Assembly: GCA_027487585.1 (NCBI GenBank)
Contig: JAIYDH010000333.1
Span: 1-42,295 of the forward strand
Length of the DNA stretch: 42,295 nt
From: Rubrivivax sp.
GTDB lineage: Bacteria > Pseudomonadota > Gammaproteobacteria > Burkholderiales > Burkholderiaceae_C
Direction of reading: 5' to 3'
Shown here in pieces: positions 17,245-25,292 of the stretch. The notes under the pieces were generated by a model, which was not told the origin of the DNA, searched no databases, and saw only the letters and a list, made by a program, of their open reading frames with translations. Positions within the stretch are counted from its first letter, which is position 1. The number at the start of each line of letters is the position of its first letter. The position numbers were made by a program, and so were the translations under genes.

Positions 17245-17735
17245 AGCGGCGGTCGGCGCCTGCCTTCAATTCTCCATTCGAACTGGGCATCCGCATGGTC
17301 TACCTGCTGCAGGCCCTTGCGCCCCGTGGGGCGGACCTTCAGAAGCTTGTGCTACTTGACTACGCCATCGTGTATTCCGCCGACCTGAATGGCCCGAGCA
17401 GCTTGCATACGCCAATTCCGTTCCGGGGGGCTGAACTCTTTAGTCGGCGCGAGCTGATTGAGCAGGGTCTCTATCTGATGAGCACTCGCGGGTTGGTCAC
17501 CGCCACGTGGAACTCGGACGGCATAACTTACTTCGCCGGCGAGGTCGCGAGGGTGATGACCAACGCTTTGACCTCAGGCTATCTGCGCGAACTTGGCGAT
17601 CGCTGTAAGTGGGCAGCGGAAACGTTTGGTCTTGCCAACTCCGGGGAGCTCACAGCGCGATTTGCCGCAAGCGGTCACCTCTGGGGAGCTGAGCTCGAGT
17701 CGGTACCACGCAACGGAGCTGACACATGGCGATAG
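17232..17735 (+). CDS. ABC-3C system middle component
   Basis: A 167-residue protein resembling the middle component of ABC-three-component systems (MC2 type). The start FNSPFELGIRMVYLLQAL, then DLQKLVLLDYAIVYS, SLHTPIPFRGAELFSRRELI and RGLVTA are the features recalled for that family, which is winged-helix-like and thought to link effector and ATPase. It overlaps its upstream neighbour by 13 bases and its downstream neighbour by 10, so the three proteins are made together. No catalytic motif is visible. Confidence 0.78.
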   Translation: MGQVKRRSAPAFNSPFELGIRMVYLLQALAPRGADLQKLVLLDYAIVYSADLNGPSSLHTPIPFRGAELFSRRELIEQGLYLMSTRGLVTATWNSDGITYFAGEVARVMTNALTSGYLRELGDRCKWAAETFGLANSGELTARFAASGHLWGAELESVPRNGADTWR

Positions 17736-19570
17736 TTTTGTTGTCGATGTCTGTCCATGGACCCGATCGACAGCCTGCGGAAGTCACCTTTCATCCGAGC
17801 CGCCAACTGATTCGTGGACCTAGCGAGACGGGGAAGTCCTACATCTACGACTGCTTGTGGTACTTGCTCGGTGGCAACGACTTGCCAGAGACCTTTCCTC
17901 TGGCCCAGGGCTACCAAGAGTTTCGCGCACGGTTTGTCGCTGAATCCAAAGAGTATGAAGTTCGCAAGGGCATGACGGGCGGTGCTGCGGCGATCTATCA
18001 ACGAGCGCTCGGTAGCGAAGAGGAGCAGGCTTTCGAGTTTCTTGAAGGGGAGGTAGGTGAGTTGCTAGTTGCGCTCTCAGGGGCCAGCGGAAAGCAGATC
18101 CTGCGCAATCACAGCAAACGAGGCGCTGTCACCGGAGACGATCTTCGGCACTGGTCTTTGTGGTCTCAGTCCGACATTCCGGCTAAGCAACCCACAGTTG
18201 GACTTGGCCAAGCTGCCCCGAAGCATGAGGCCTCGTTTCACCTCTTCCTGACTGGCTCCGACGACTCGGGCATTCAGCTGCGCAAGTCTCAGTCCGAGGC
18301 CGAGCGCACACGCGGTGAACTGCAAGCCGCCGAAGCGGCAAAGGAGCGTATTCGAAGCCTCATGCCGACGGACGTAAAGCGCGAGGAAGTTGTAGATGCG
18401 CTTGAGCGGGTCGACACGACCTTGTCCGCGATGACCAACCAGTACGAAGCGCGGGCGTCGGCGCTGAAGGATCTGCGTCGTCAGATTGCCGACACGGCAG
18501 ATGGACTGCGCAGGGTAGAGAACGATCGAAATCTTGCTCAAGCCATGATCGGTCGATTCGAACTGCTGGACAGCAAGTACTCGAACAACTTGGCCCGTTT
18601 GGGAGCAACCAGCGAAGGTGTGGCCTTTTTCCAGACGCTGCCCACGGTCGACTGCCCTCTCTGCGGCACGCCACCTGAGCAGCAGATGGACCCGCACGAC
18701 TTGCGGCCCGGGGCGCCGAGCCGTTATCGCGCAGCGATCGCTGCTGAGGCAGAGAAGATACAGACATTGCGCCAAGGTCTCTCGGCGGCGCTTACGCATG
18801 AGAAAAGTCGCTATCAAGTCCTGAAGGCCGCAGCCCAGCAGCTATTCAGTGACCTTAGTGCTCTACAGAATCGTGAGACGATGGTGCTACAAGGTACGCG
18901 CGTCGAGTTCACGGCCGATCCAAAGAGTCTGGCTCTCCGCCGTTCAGACCTCTCGGCTCAATTGAGCAACTTTGATGAGCTTCTGCGCCTTGAAGCAGAG
19001 ATCTCCCGGCTGAAGAAGGCAGCAGTCCGGAAGCGCATCACGGTGAACCGGGACGGTGGGACCTTTGGACGTGATGTGGCAGACCGGGCAAGGCGCCTCC
19101 TACACGCTTGGGGATTTGACACCATCCAGAATATTGCTCTGGATGACGAAGCATGTGACCTCCGGATCGATGACCGTGCAAGGCTCAGCTATGGCGCTGG
19201 AGTTCGCGGTCTGTACTTGTCTGCACTCGTTGTCGCCTTGATGGAGCATGCGCTCGATCGTGGACATCCGCATCTTGGCGTGGTCGTCCTGGATTCTCCT
19301 TTGAAGACCTACGCCGACCCGGAATCAACAGAAGACCTTGAGGTCCCGGCGGAGACGGTCATCGACAAGTTCTATGCATGGCTTTCGACATGGAAAGGTC
19401 GCGGCCAGGTCATCGTGCTGGAGAACGAGCAAGTCAAGCTTGACGCTGCGAACGCACTCGCTCCAATCGAATTCACGCGTGTGAGAGGAAAAGGCAGATA
19501 TGGCTTTTATCCGTTGCGTGATGACGGTGGCAAGGGCGAGTCGCCAGGGGCGGCCGAGGAAATTGCCTAA
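17726..19570 (+). CDS. ABC-3C SMC-like ATPase (DUF3732 type)
   Basis: A 614-residue SMC/Rad50-like ATPase. Walker A is GPSETGKS (31-38). A central coiled coil flanks a CPLC zinc-hook-like turn (Cys310, Cys313), and the C-terminal half has a signature-like SYGAGVRGLYLSALVVALM and Walker B VVVLDSPL with Asp523. This matches the DUF3732 ATPases of ABC-3C systems, thought to sense DNA or nucleoprotein structures and release an effector. It is the last gene of the overlapping operon. The ABC motifs are intact. Confidence 0.87.
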   Translation: MAIVLLSMSVHGPDRQPAEVTFHPSRQLIRGPSETGKSYIYDCLWYLLGGNDLPETFPLAQGYQEFRARFVAESKEYEVRKGMTGGAAAIYQRALGSEEEQAFEFLEGEVGELLVALSGASGKQILRNHSKRGAVTGDDLRHWSLWSQSDIPAKQPTVGLGQAAPKHEASFHLFLTGSDDSGIQLRKSQSEAERTRGELQAAEAAKERIRSLMPTDVKREEVVDALERVDTTLSAMTNQYEARASALKDLRRQIADTADGLRRVENDRNLAQAMIGRFELLDSKYSNNLARLGATSEGVAFFQTLPTVDCPLCGTPPEQQMDPHDLRPGAPSRYRAAIAAEAEKIQTLRQGLSAALTHEKSRYQVLKAAAQQLFSDLSALQNRETMVLQGTRVEFTADPKSLALRRSDLSAQLSNFDELLRLEAEISRLKKAAVRKRITVNRDGGTFGRDVADRARRLLHAWGFDTIQNIALDDEACDLRIDDRARLSYGAGVRGLYLSALVVALMEHALDRGHPHLGVVVLDSPLKTYADPESTEDLEVPAETVIDKFYAWLSTWKGRGQVIVLENEQVKLDAANALAPIEFTRVRGKGRYGFYPLRDDGGKGESPGAAEEIA

Positions 19571-19716
19571 GCAACAGGGATACTTCGGCGTGGATGCGCT
19601 TCAGATCGCCGCGATGAGTCGGTGTGCCTGGAACCATATCCTTACGGTGAACCGGAGCCATAACCGCTGCAAGGAAACCCCTCCGGATCTCGGCCTCTAT
19701 CTCGCCTCAATGACCT

Positions 19717-21669
19717 TCAGTGAGGAAACGGATGTGCAGCCTCATCGATGCGACGAACCAATGACCTGTCGGCGTCAGAGTACATGTTTCTGAAGGTCGT
19801 CGTGGCGGACACAAGCTTTAAGGTCGACAGTGGCCGAGGATCAGAGGCCGGCAACTTTTCTTCGACTCCCTCGACGACCACAGCTCGCACCTTGGCGATG
19901 CCAGACGCCAGGCAGTGAAAGAAGCGCGTGTTTCCATCGATCAGAATGAGCCTATCTCCAACCCGCTCAAGAACAGGCGGGGTTACGATGGAGCCATGGC
20001 CTCCAGGCAAGTCTATTTCCGTCAGCGAGAAGTAGTCCACACCATGATTCTCTAGATCCCTCATGTGAGTTCGAATCTGAAGCACTTTGAACTCCTTGAC
20101 AGCTTGCTGTAGGACGAGCACATCGTCACATACATCCACGTCTGTCATTCGAAGCTTTGCGTCCGAATACATGCGGAGCTTCCGCAAGAGACCAAAGAGC
20201 TTGATATCGGCACACTGCGAATAGGGGAGCGCCCGGACTTCAACCGCGCGCTTCCTCCAATGTGGTTTTAGCTTCTCGGTCAGAAGGTCAAGCAGTACCG
20301 GATCGCTGTTGCGGGTGTAGAGGCGTACCCGTTCGTGCTCAAAGTCGCTTGCGCCCTGCTGACTTCGATCGCTCGCAGTAAGTACGGCGCTTGAACGAGC
20401 TTCGTCGATATCAAAGGCAAACCCATCGAACGGCAAGGGTCCTTCAAGAACCACGACCTCAGCTCCCAATTCACCCAGCAGCCACTGCCGACGCTGTTCG
20501 TTGAGATCGCTGTATCTCGAAGTGATTACTGAAATCTGAATGCCGCGTCTCGCTGCTGCCAAGAGAGATGGGAAGATGAAGTCAAGCCAGTAAGTTGACC
20601 GCCCTACCGCAAAAAAGGACTGGCCGCAGGCAAGAAGCTCCTGTACCAACAACAACATCTTTTCGTCGAAGCCCCGATATGCGACTGCCGCAGGGTTGCT
20701 ACGAGCGGTCAGACGCTCCTCATCAATAAACTGTCGAACAGCTTGACGGCCGGCTAAGTACAGCTTGGTTCGCACCGCAGTGTCTACCCCGGAAAAATCT
20801 GTCGACCGAACAGTTCCCGTTGGGATCCGGATGGTATGAACATGGGGTTGAAGCTGACTCTGTATGTGAGTCGCGCCGTCTATAGCTGCACCTGCGAGCG
20901 CCGCACCGAACTCAGCCAGATCCTTTGGGGGTCGAACGGAGTTTGCGTCTTCGACTAGGCGGAAAGCCAGTACTCGGGACAGTACGCTCCGAGAGCCGCT
21001 TAAACCTCCAAGATTGCTGAAGGCAAAAGCTGGAAGATTGCTCAGTACCCCTCCGTCAACGAGCAGCGAACTACCGTGTGAGATAGGTTGAAAGAAAAAT
21101 GGGATTGAGCATGAGCAACGAACGGCGTGGGCGACACTCTCATGCGGAGTTTCTTCGCACGACCAAACTCTTGGCCTTCGAGTGGAAAGATCGGTGGCTA
21201 CAACATGAAGGGGTATGGACAGTTCTGAGAAAGTGACTGGACCCACCGTCCCGGGCGTCCGCCGCGACTGAACCAGCTTCTGGAGTCGATCTTCAACCCA
21301 GGCCTCTAAACGCTCGGAATCGTGAAGTCCCGAGTACGTTGCTAGATCAAGGATTTTGCGGGGCGCACCAGAGGAGATCCTTCTGGCCCATCGCCACTTG
21401 ATCGGCAGCTTCGTGAATACAGTCCGCGCTTCTGAGGGTGACGAAAGCAAACTGGCAAAATCGAGCTGCCCTAACTCCTCCGTCAAGAATTGAGGCGTGG
21501 CTCCTGCAGCAACGAGTGCAGCCACAATCGATCCGCCCGATGTACCAGCGACCCGACCAAATGTGACGCCCGCGGATTTTGCTGCCGCAAACGCTCCCGC
21601 ATGAGCTGCGGCTCGAACGCCGCCCCCTTCAAATACTCCCCAGCAATGGGCAAAGTAGTTTGTAGCCAA
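19717..21669 (-). CDS. Patatin phospholipase / PLD-like / ParB-like fusion protein
   Basis: A 650-residue fusion. Residues 5-300 are a patatin lipase: oxyanion motif EGGGVR (14-19), nucleophile Ser44 in GTSGGS and Asp205 in VDGGVLSN, so the Ser-Asp dyad is intact. Residues about 355-460 resemble a phospholipase-D-superfamily lobe (a strand-helix unit ending RGIQISVITSRYS), but no HxK motif is visible, so it is probably non-catalytic. Residues about 500-640 look ParB-like, with LILIDGNTRFF (Asp578 to Arg582 region). A TTG start at 21669 is chosen because AGGAG precedes it and it lies 7 bp after the upstream stop; upstream ATGs overlap the nucleotidyltransferase gene. Likely function: membrane-damaging effector. 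The function and partner are inferred. Confidence 0.82.
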   Translation of the reverse strand: MATNYFAHCWGVFEGGGVRAAAHAGAFAAAKSAGVTFGRVAGTSGGSIVAALVAAGATPQFLTEELGQLDFASLLSSPSEARTVFTKLPIKWRWARRISSGAPRKILDLATYSGLHDSERLEAWVEDRLQKLVQSRRTPGTVGPVTFSELSIPLHVVATDLSTRRPRVWSCEETPHESVAHAVRCSCSIPFFFQPISHGSSLLVDGGVLSNLPAFAFSNLGGLSGSRSVLSRVLAFRLVEDANSVRPPKDLAEFGAALAGAAIDGATHIQSQLQPHVHTIRIPTGTVRSTDFSGVDTAVRTKLYLAGRQAVRQFIDEERLTARSNPAAVAYRGFDEKMLLLVQELLACGQSFFAVGRSTYWLDFIFPSLLAAARRGIQISVITSRYSDLNEQRRQWLLGELGAEVVVLEGPLPFDGFAFDIDEARSSAVLTASDRSQQGASDFEHERVRLYTRNSDPVLLDLLTEKLKPHWRKRAVEVRALPYSQCADIKLFGLLRKLRMYSDAKLRMTDVDVCDDVLVLQQAVKEFKVLQIRTHMRDLENHGVDYFSLTEIDLPGGHGSIVTPPVLERVGDRLILIDGNTRFFHCLASGIAKVRAVVVEGVEEKLPASDPRPLSTLKLVSATTTFRNMYSDADRSLVRRIDEAAHPFPH

Positions 21670-21676
21670 CGTTTCC

Positions 21677-22447
21677 TCACTCCTGGCGAACCATCTCATG
21701 TAGCCGTGCGAGCGCTCGGCTACGAAACTTGGCGGGGCAGTAGGCCACAACGCCAGCAGCTACAGCCTCAACGGCAACCCGAGTACTGCAGGTATCCATA
21801 ACGAATCGACGTACCGTGTCGGAAAGACGCAAATCGAAACGAGCCGAAAGCATGACCGACCTGGCGGCTTGGATGCGAGGCTGGGCTACTTCATCCGCCA
21901 TAAAGTCTAGTTCTCGACGACGTAGAGCCTCACCGGCACCGCAGTCAAGAAGACTGGCCTCAGAAAAGAACTGCGAGGGCCGAAAAAGGATCGCATTGAT
22001 GTTGTAGTCGGCGGTGCCTGGAAGCTGCGAGAAATCAACTGGCAGTGCGTAGCGCCGAATCAGAAACGTTTCTGACAAATTCCATGCGTCAACATGAATG
22101 ACTGAGCCATCGAAGCCGACGCCGCCGAAAGGGTTCCGCAAAGAGCCCGGCGGGAAGACGTCTGCTACGGGAAGGGTGCCGTCGCACACCAGATCGATGT
22201 CGCGCGAGGCCTTCTGAGCACCAAACATGTGTTCAGCCAAACGGTCCCTGGCCCAACCGCCGAAAACAACGACCCGCAGCCTTCGCTCTTGCAATGCGGT
22301 AACCAAGCCGCCGAAGCCGCTGTCGCCCGCGACAAGCGCATCAAATGCAGCCTGCACGTACTCTCGAGCGGACGATGACTTGCTTTCTGCACAAGGCGAT
22401 CTGGACGGCCTCATGCGATTGGGCGGAAGCTGATAAACCTCGATCAT
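21677..22447 (-). CDS. CCA-adding-enzyme-like nucleotidyltransferase
   Basis: A 256-residue protein of the class II tRNA nucleotidyltransferase / poly(A) polymerase superfamily. It has GGWARD (63-68), the metal-binding pair Asp83-x-Asp85 in RDIDLV, then ADYNINAILF, LLDCGAGEAL and a helix ending ARSVMLSARFDLRLS, the order seen in CCA-adding enzymes. At 256 residues it lacks the body and tail domains that bind tRNA, so it is a minimal head-domain enzyme. It is not a CD-NTase of CBASS, whose motif begins G[ST] and lacks this RNA-polymerase-like neck. It is the first gene of an operon with the patatin fusion, whose start is 7 bp past its stop. Confidence 0.78.
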   Translation of the reverse strand: MIEVYQLPPNRMRPSRSPCAESKSSSAREYVQAAFDALVAGDSGFGGLVTALQERRLRVVVFGGWARDRLAEHMFGAQKASRDIDLVCDGTLPVADVFPPGSLRNPFGGVGFDGSVIHVDAWNLSETFLIRRYALPVDFSQLPGTADYNINAILFRPSQFFSEASLLDCGAGEALRRRELDFMADEVAQPRIQAARSVMLSARFDLRLSDTVRRFVMDTCSTRVAVEAVAAGVVAYCPAKFRSRALARLHEMVRQE

Positions 22448-22979
22448 TTAGCCTAGTGGAACAGTCAGAGGAATGCGGCAGGTTTAGAAGAATCCGGTGA
22501 CCTTGACCCGGAGGCGCTGTCAGCCGTGACGGAACCGAAGACAAGCTTAGCCCAGTCGCTCCTGGACAACCCGCTTGGTTCGATACGTCGTCGTGCCAGG
22601 TGTCTGCAGAGGCGCTGGAAGGCCGATCCGCTTGGGCGTCACGGCCAGAGAGGTGTTGACCCCGGACCCGTACGAAGGACAGCTATGCAACCAGCGCTCT
22701 TCGTCCGCAGCGCACTAGGACCCGAACAGCCAAAGACATGGGGGCGGAGTCCCGCCCCCACGGCCGTGGACAGGTCCCCGCCCACAGGACGCTGGCGCGC
22801 CTGTGGACGGCCCTTCGGGTACGGACCTGACCACCGCCTCCCCCACCCTGATAGATAGGACTGAAACAAAGCAAGGCCATCCGACTGCAGTGCACGTAGC
22901 TCGCCATCGAGACATCCTCACGATGTGTACACTTCATAAAAGGTGCCGGATCGTGTGTTGACCTCTAGAAGTACCGAAT
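22448..22979. other. Right terminal non-coding region of the island
   Basis: About 530 bp with no convincing gene. It holds a 9-bp perfect hairpin TGGGGGCGG-AGTC-CCGCCCCCA (22739-22760), a copy of the left-end motif GTGGACAG (22766-22773), a second GTGGAC at 22804-22809, and CGGCCCTTCGG (22808-22818) which also occurs at 312-322. The last 100 bp are more AT-rich, with palindrome GTGTACAC (22925-22932) and an imperfect inverted repeat AAGTaCCG/CGGACTT (22969-22988) around the junction. This matches the short AT-rich far end described for GInts; the binding role is inferred. Confidence 0.6.
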
Positions 22980-23042
22980 AGCGGACTTAAAATCCGCGGC
23001 CCCTCACGGGGCATGCGGGTTCGAGCCCCGCTCCGGGCACCA
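22980..23042 (+). pseudogene. tRNA-Leu (UAA), 3' half, split by the island
   Basis: The sequence begins in the anticodon stem (AGCGGA) and contains loop CTTAAAA, a variable arm (GGCCCCTCACGGGGC), a T arm GCGGG-TTCGAGC-CCCGC, the 3' acceptor strand TCCGGGC and an encoded CCA at the end. The D arm and 5' acceptor strand are missing here and found at 275-303. No promoter-proximal part is left, so this piece cannot give a tRNA. Confidence 0.93.
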
Positions 23043-23090
23043 TCATCGCAACCCTGGCGCTGCGCCGCAGCGCACCGTGGAGATGACGAG

Positions 23091-24404
23091 ATGGCCCTGT
23101 TCGACCCCGCCGCCCTGAACCCTGGAGTCGCCCGCCGAGAGGTGTTCGGCTGGGCGATGTACGACTTCGCCAACTCGGGGTACACAACCGTGGTCATCAC
23201 GGCGGTGTTCAACGCCTACTTTGTGGGCGTGGTGGCCGGTGGCGCCGACTGGGGCACGCTCGCCTGGACGCTGACGCTGGGCCTGAGCAACGCCCTGGTG
23301 ATGCTGGCCACGCCGCTGCTCGGCGCCTGGGCCGATGGCCGCGCCGCGAAGAAGGCCGTGCTGATGGCCACGACGCTGGGTTGCGTGGCCGCCACCGCCG
23401 CGCTGGCTGGCGTGGGAGGTGGCGACCTCTGGCTGGCGGTGGCGGCCATCGTCATCTCGAACTTCTGCTACGCGGTCGGCGAGCAGATGACCTCGGCCTT
23501 CCTGCCCGAACTGGCGCGGCGCGAGGCCCTGGGCCGCGTCTCGGGCTGGGGCTGGAGCCTGGGCTACTGCGGCGGCATGCTGACGCTGGGCCTGAGCCTG
23601 GGCTACGTCATCTGGGCGCAAGGGCAGGGATTGCCGGCCACGCACTTCGTGCCGGTGACGATGCTGATCACCTCTGCGGTCTACGCGCTCGCGTCGGTGG
23701 CGACCTTCGTGCTGCTCAAGGAGCGGGCCGTGCCACAGCCTGTGACGGTGGGCAGCGCCACCGGCGAGGCCTGGCGCCGCTTGCAGCGCACCTGGCACGA
23801 GGCACGGCGCTACGAAGACTTCCGCTGGCTGATGGCCTGCGCCGTGGCCTACCAGGCCGGCATCGCGGTCGTCATCGCGCTGGCGGCGATCTACGCCGAA
23901 GAGGTGCTGGGCTTCAAGCAGACGCAGACGATGATGCTGATCTTCCTCGTCAACATTGCGTCGGCCGTTGGCGCGTTCGGCTTCGGCTACTGGCAAGACC
24001 GCATCGGCCACAAGCGCGCACTGGCGTTCACGCTCTGGGGCTGGGTGCTGATGACGGTGCTGGCGGTGGCGGCCACCACGCCGGGCCTGTTCTGGGTGGC
24101 GGCAGTGCTGGCCGGCCTGTGCATGGGTTCGAGCCAGAGTGCGGGTCGCGCACTGGCCGGGCTGTTTGCCCCGGCCGACCGGCTGGCCGAGTTCTACGGC
24201 TTGTGGACCTTCGCGGTGCGGGCATCTGCCATCGTCGGGCCCATCACCTACGGCCTCGTCACCTGGGCCTCGGGCGGCAACCACCGCCTGGCCATCGCCA
24301 GCACGGGTCTGTTTTTCCTGGCCGGGCTGGTGCTGCTGCGTCGCATTGACGTCGCCCGCGGACAGTCCGCGGCGAGCGCTGCCTTGGGTGCGCCCAAAAA
24401 ATAG
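23091..24404 (+). CDS. MFS transporter, UMF1/Atg22-like family
   Basis: A 437-residue membrane protein with about 12 hydrophobic segments. The N-terminal GWAMYDFANSGY motif is typical of the UMF1 (Atg22-like) branch of the major facilitator superfamily; substrate is unknown, though amino acid export is known for yeast Atg22. The ATG at 23091 is chosen because the longer frame would run into the tRNA-Leu fragment. It is the first host gene right of the island, and its stop overlaps a palindromic operator (24400-24419). Confidence 0.88.
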   Translation: MALFDPAALNPGVARREVFGWAMYDFANSGYTTVVITAVFNAYFVGVVAGGADWGTLAWTLTLGLSNALVMLATPLLGAWADGRAAKKAVLMATTLGCVAATAALAGVGGGDLWLAVAAIVISNFCYAVGEQMTSAFLPELARREALGRVSGWGWSLGYCGGMLTLGLSLGYVIWAQGQGLPATHFVPVTMLITSAVYALASVATFVLLKERAVPQPVTVGSATGEAWRRLQRTWHEARRYEDFRWLMACAVAYQAGIAVVIALAAIYAEEVLGFKQTQTMMLIFLVNIASAVGAFGFGYWQDRIGHKRALAFTLWGWVLMTVLAVAATTPGLFWVAAVLAGLCMGSSQSAGRALAGLFAPADRLAEFYGLWTFAVRASAIVGPITYGLVTWASGGNHRLAIASTGLFFLAGLVLLRRIDVARGQSAASAALGAPKK

Positions 24405-24419
24405 TACGATCGTTCTATT
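24400..24419. promoter_or_regulatory. TetR-type palindromic operator before etfBA
   Basis: AATAGTACGATCGTTCTATT is a 20-bp imperfect palindrome (one mismatched pair) centred on ACGATCGT. Shape and spacing are typical of TetR-family operators, and similar sites are known upstream of fatty-acid-degradation genes in betaproteobacteria (recalled, not checked). It lies about 120 bp before etfB, at the stop codon of the transporter gene. Confidence 0.55.
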
Positions 24420-24470
24420 CTGTGTCGGACCCCTCCGGCGCAGCACACCCCGCCGCCTAGAATGCCCTGA

Positions 24471-24486
24471 TTGACGTTTACGTCAA
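24471..24486. promoter_or_regulatory. LiuR-like operator before etfBA
   Basis: TTGACGTTTACGTCAA is an imperfect 16-bp palindrome, matching at 14 of 16 positions the LiuR consensus (TTGACGTTTACGTAAA, recalled). LiuR is a MerR-family repressor of branched-chain amino acid and fatty-acid breakdown genes, which include etf and acyl-CoA dehydrogenases, so the site fits the genes downstream. It is 55 bp before the etfB start. Confidence 0.65.
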
Positions 24487-24540
24487 TTGGCCCGTCGGCT
24501 GCGCGCGGGCGTACGAACTCAGACCCAAGGAGTGCGAGGC

Positions 24541-25290
24541 ATGAAGGTGCTGGTCCCCGTGAAGCGGGTGGTCGACTACAACGTCAAGGTGCGCGTCAAG
24601 AGCGACGGCACGGGCGTGGACATCGCCAACGTCAAGATGAGCATGAACCCCTTCGACGAGATCGCCGTCGAAGAGGCGGTGCGCCTGAAGGAGAAGGGCG
24701 CCGTCACCGAGATCGTCGCGGTGTCCTGTGGCGTGGCGCAGTGCCAGGAGACGCTGCGCACGGCCATGGCCATCGGCGCCGATCGCGCCATCCTCGTCGA
24801 GACCGATGTCGAGCTGCAGCCGCTGGCCGTGGCCAAGCTGCTGAAGGCGCTGGTCGACAAGGAACAGCCCGGCCTCGTGATCCTGGGCAAGCAGGCCATC
24901 GACGACGACTGCAACCAGACCGGCCAGATGCTGGCCGCGCTGGCCGGCCTGCCGCAGGCCACCTTCGCGAACAGGGTCGAAGTGGCCGATGGCAGCGCCA
25001 CCGTCACGCGCGAGGTCGACGGCGGCCTCGAGACGCTGAAGATCACGCTGCCTGCGGTCATCACCACCGACCTGCGCCTGAACGAGCCGCGCTACGTGAC
25101 GCTGCCGAACATCATGAAGGCGAAGAAGAAGCCGCTCGAGATGCTGAAGCCGGCTGATCTGGGCGTGGACGTGGCGCCGCGCATCAAGACGCTGAAGGTG
25201 TCGGAGCCGCCCAAGCGCGGCGCCGGCGTGAAGGTGCCCGACGTGGCCACGCTGGTGGCCAAGCTCAAGAACGAAGCGAAGGTGATCTGA
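24541..25290 (+). CDS. etfB: Electron transfer flavoprotein, beta subunit
   Basis: A 249-residue EtfB. The N terminus [20 protein letters not shown] and [21 protein letters not shown] are diagnostic, and the AMP-binding segment [20 protein letters not shown] is intact. With EtfA it carries electrons from acyl-CoA dehydrogenases to ETF-ubiquinone oxidoreductase. The ATG at 24541 sits near an AGGAGTGCGAGG ribosome site; the longer frame is rejected. It is separated from etfA by 2 bp. Confidence 0.97.
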   Translation: MKVLVPVKRVVDYNVKVRVKSDGTGVDIANVKMSMNPFDEIAVEEAVRLKEKGAVTEIVAVSCGVAQCQETLRTAMAIGADRAILVETDVELQPLAVAKLLKALVDKEQPGLVILGKQAIDDDCNQTGQMLAALAGLPQATFANRVEVADGSATVTREVDGGLETLKITLPAVITTDLRLNEPRYVTLPNIMKAKKKPLEMLKPADLGVDVAPRIKTLKVSEPPKRGAGVKVPDVATLVAKLKNEAKVI

Positions 25291-25292
25291 CC

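Larger units (their letters stand above)
304..22982. mobile_element. GInt-like genomic island inserted in tRNA-Leu(UAA)
   Basis: The island is bounded by the two halves of one tRNA-Leu gene, which share AGC at 301-303 and 22980-22982. At the left end is a ginABCD-type operon of three large tyrosine recombinases plus a small helical protein. The middle is about 16 kb of mostly defence-like cargo, and the right end is about 530 bp without a convincing gene. GInts are described as a ginABCD operon at one end, variable cargo and a short non-coding far end, integrating site-specifically, and this layout matches. The internal tRNA-Leu(UAA) at 6133-6218 replaces the gene that insertion destroys. The exact crossover is uncertain by a few bases because the shared core is only 3 bp. 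Confidence 0.9.

Noticed and set aside
21677..22447. CBASS cyclase reading of the nucleotidyltransferase
   Set aside because: GGxxRD...DxD followed by a CCA-enzyme-like NINAILF neck points to class II tRNA nucleotidyltransferases, not CD-NTases.
22526..22858. Open frame of 110 residues in the right end of the island
   Set aside because: GTG start, Arg/Pro-rich and crosses the perfect hairpin at 22739-22760; not convincing as a gene.
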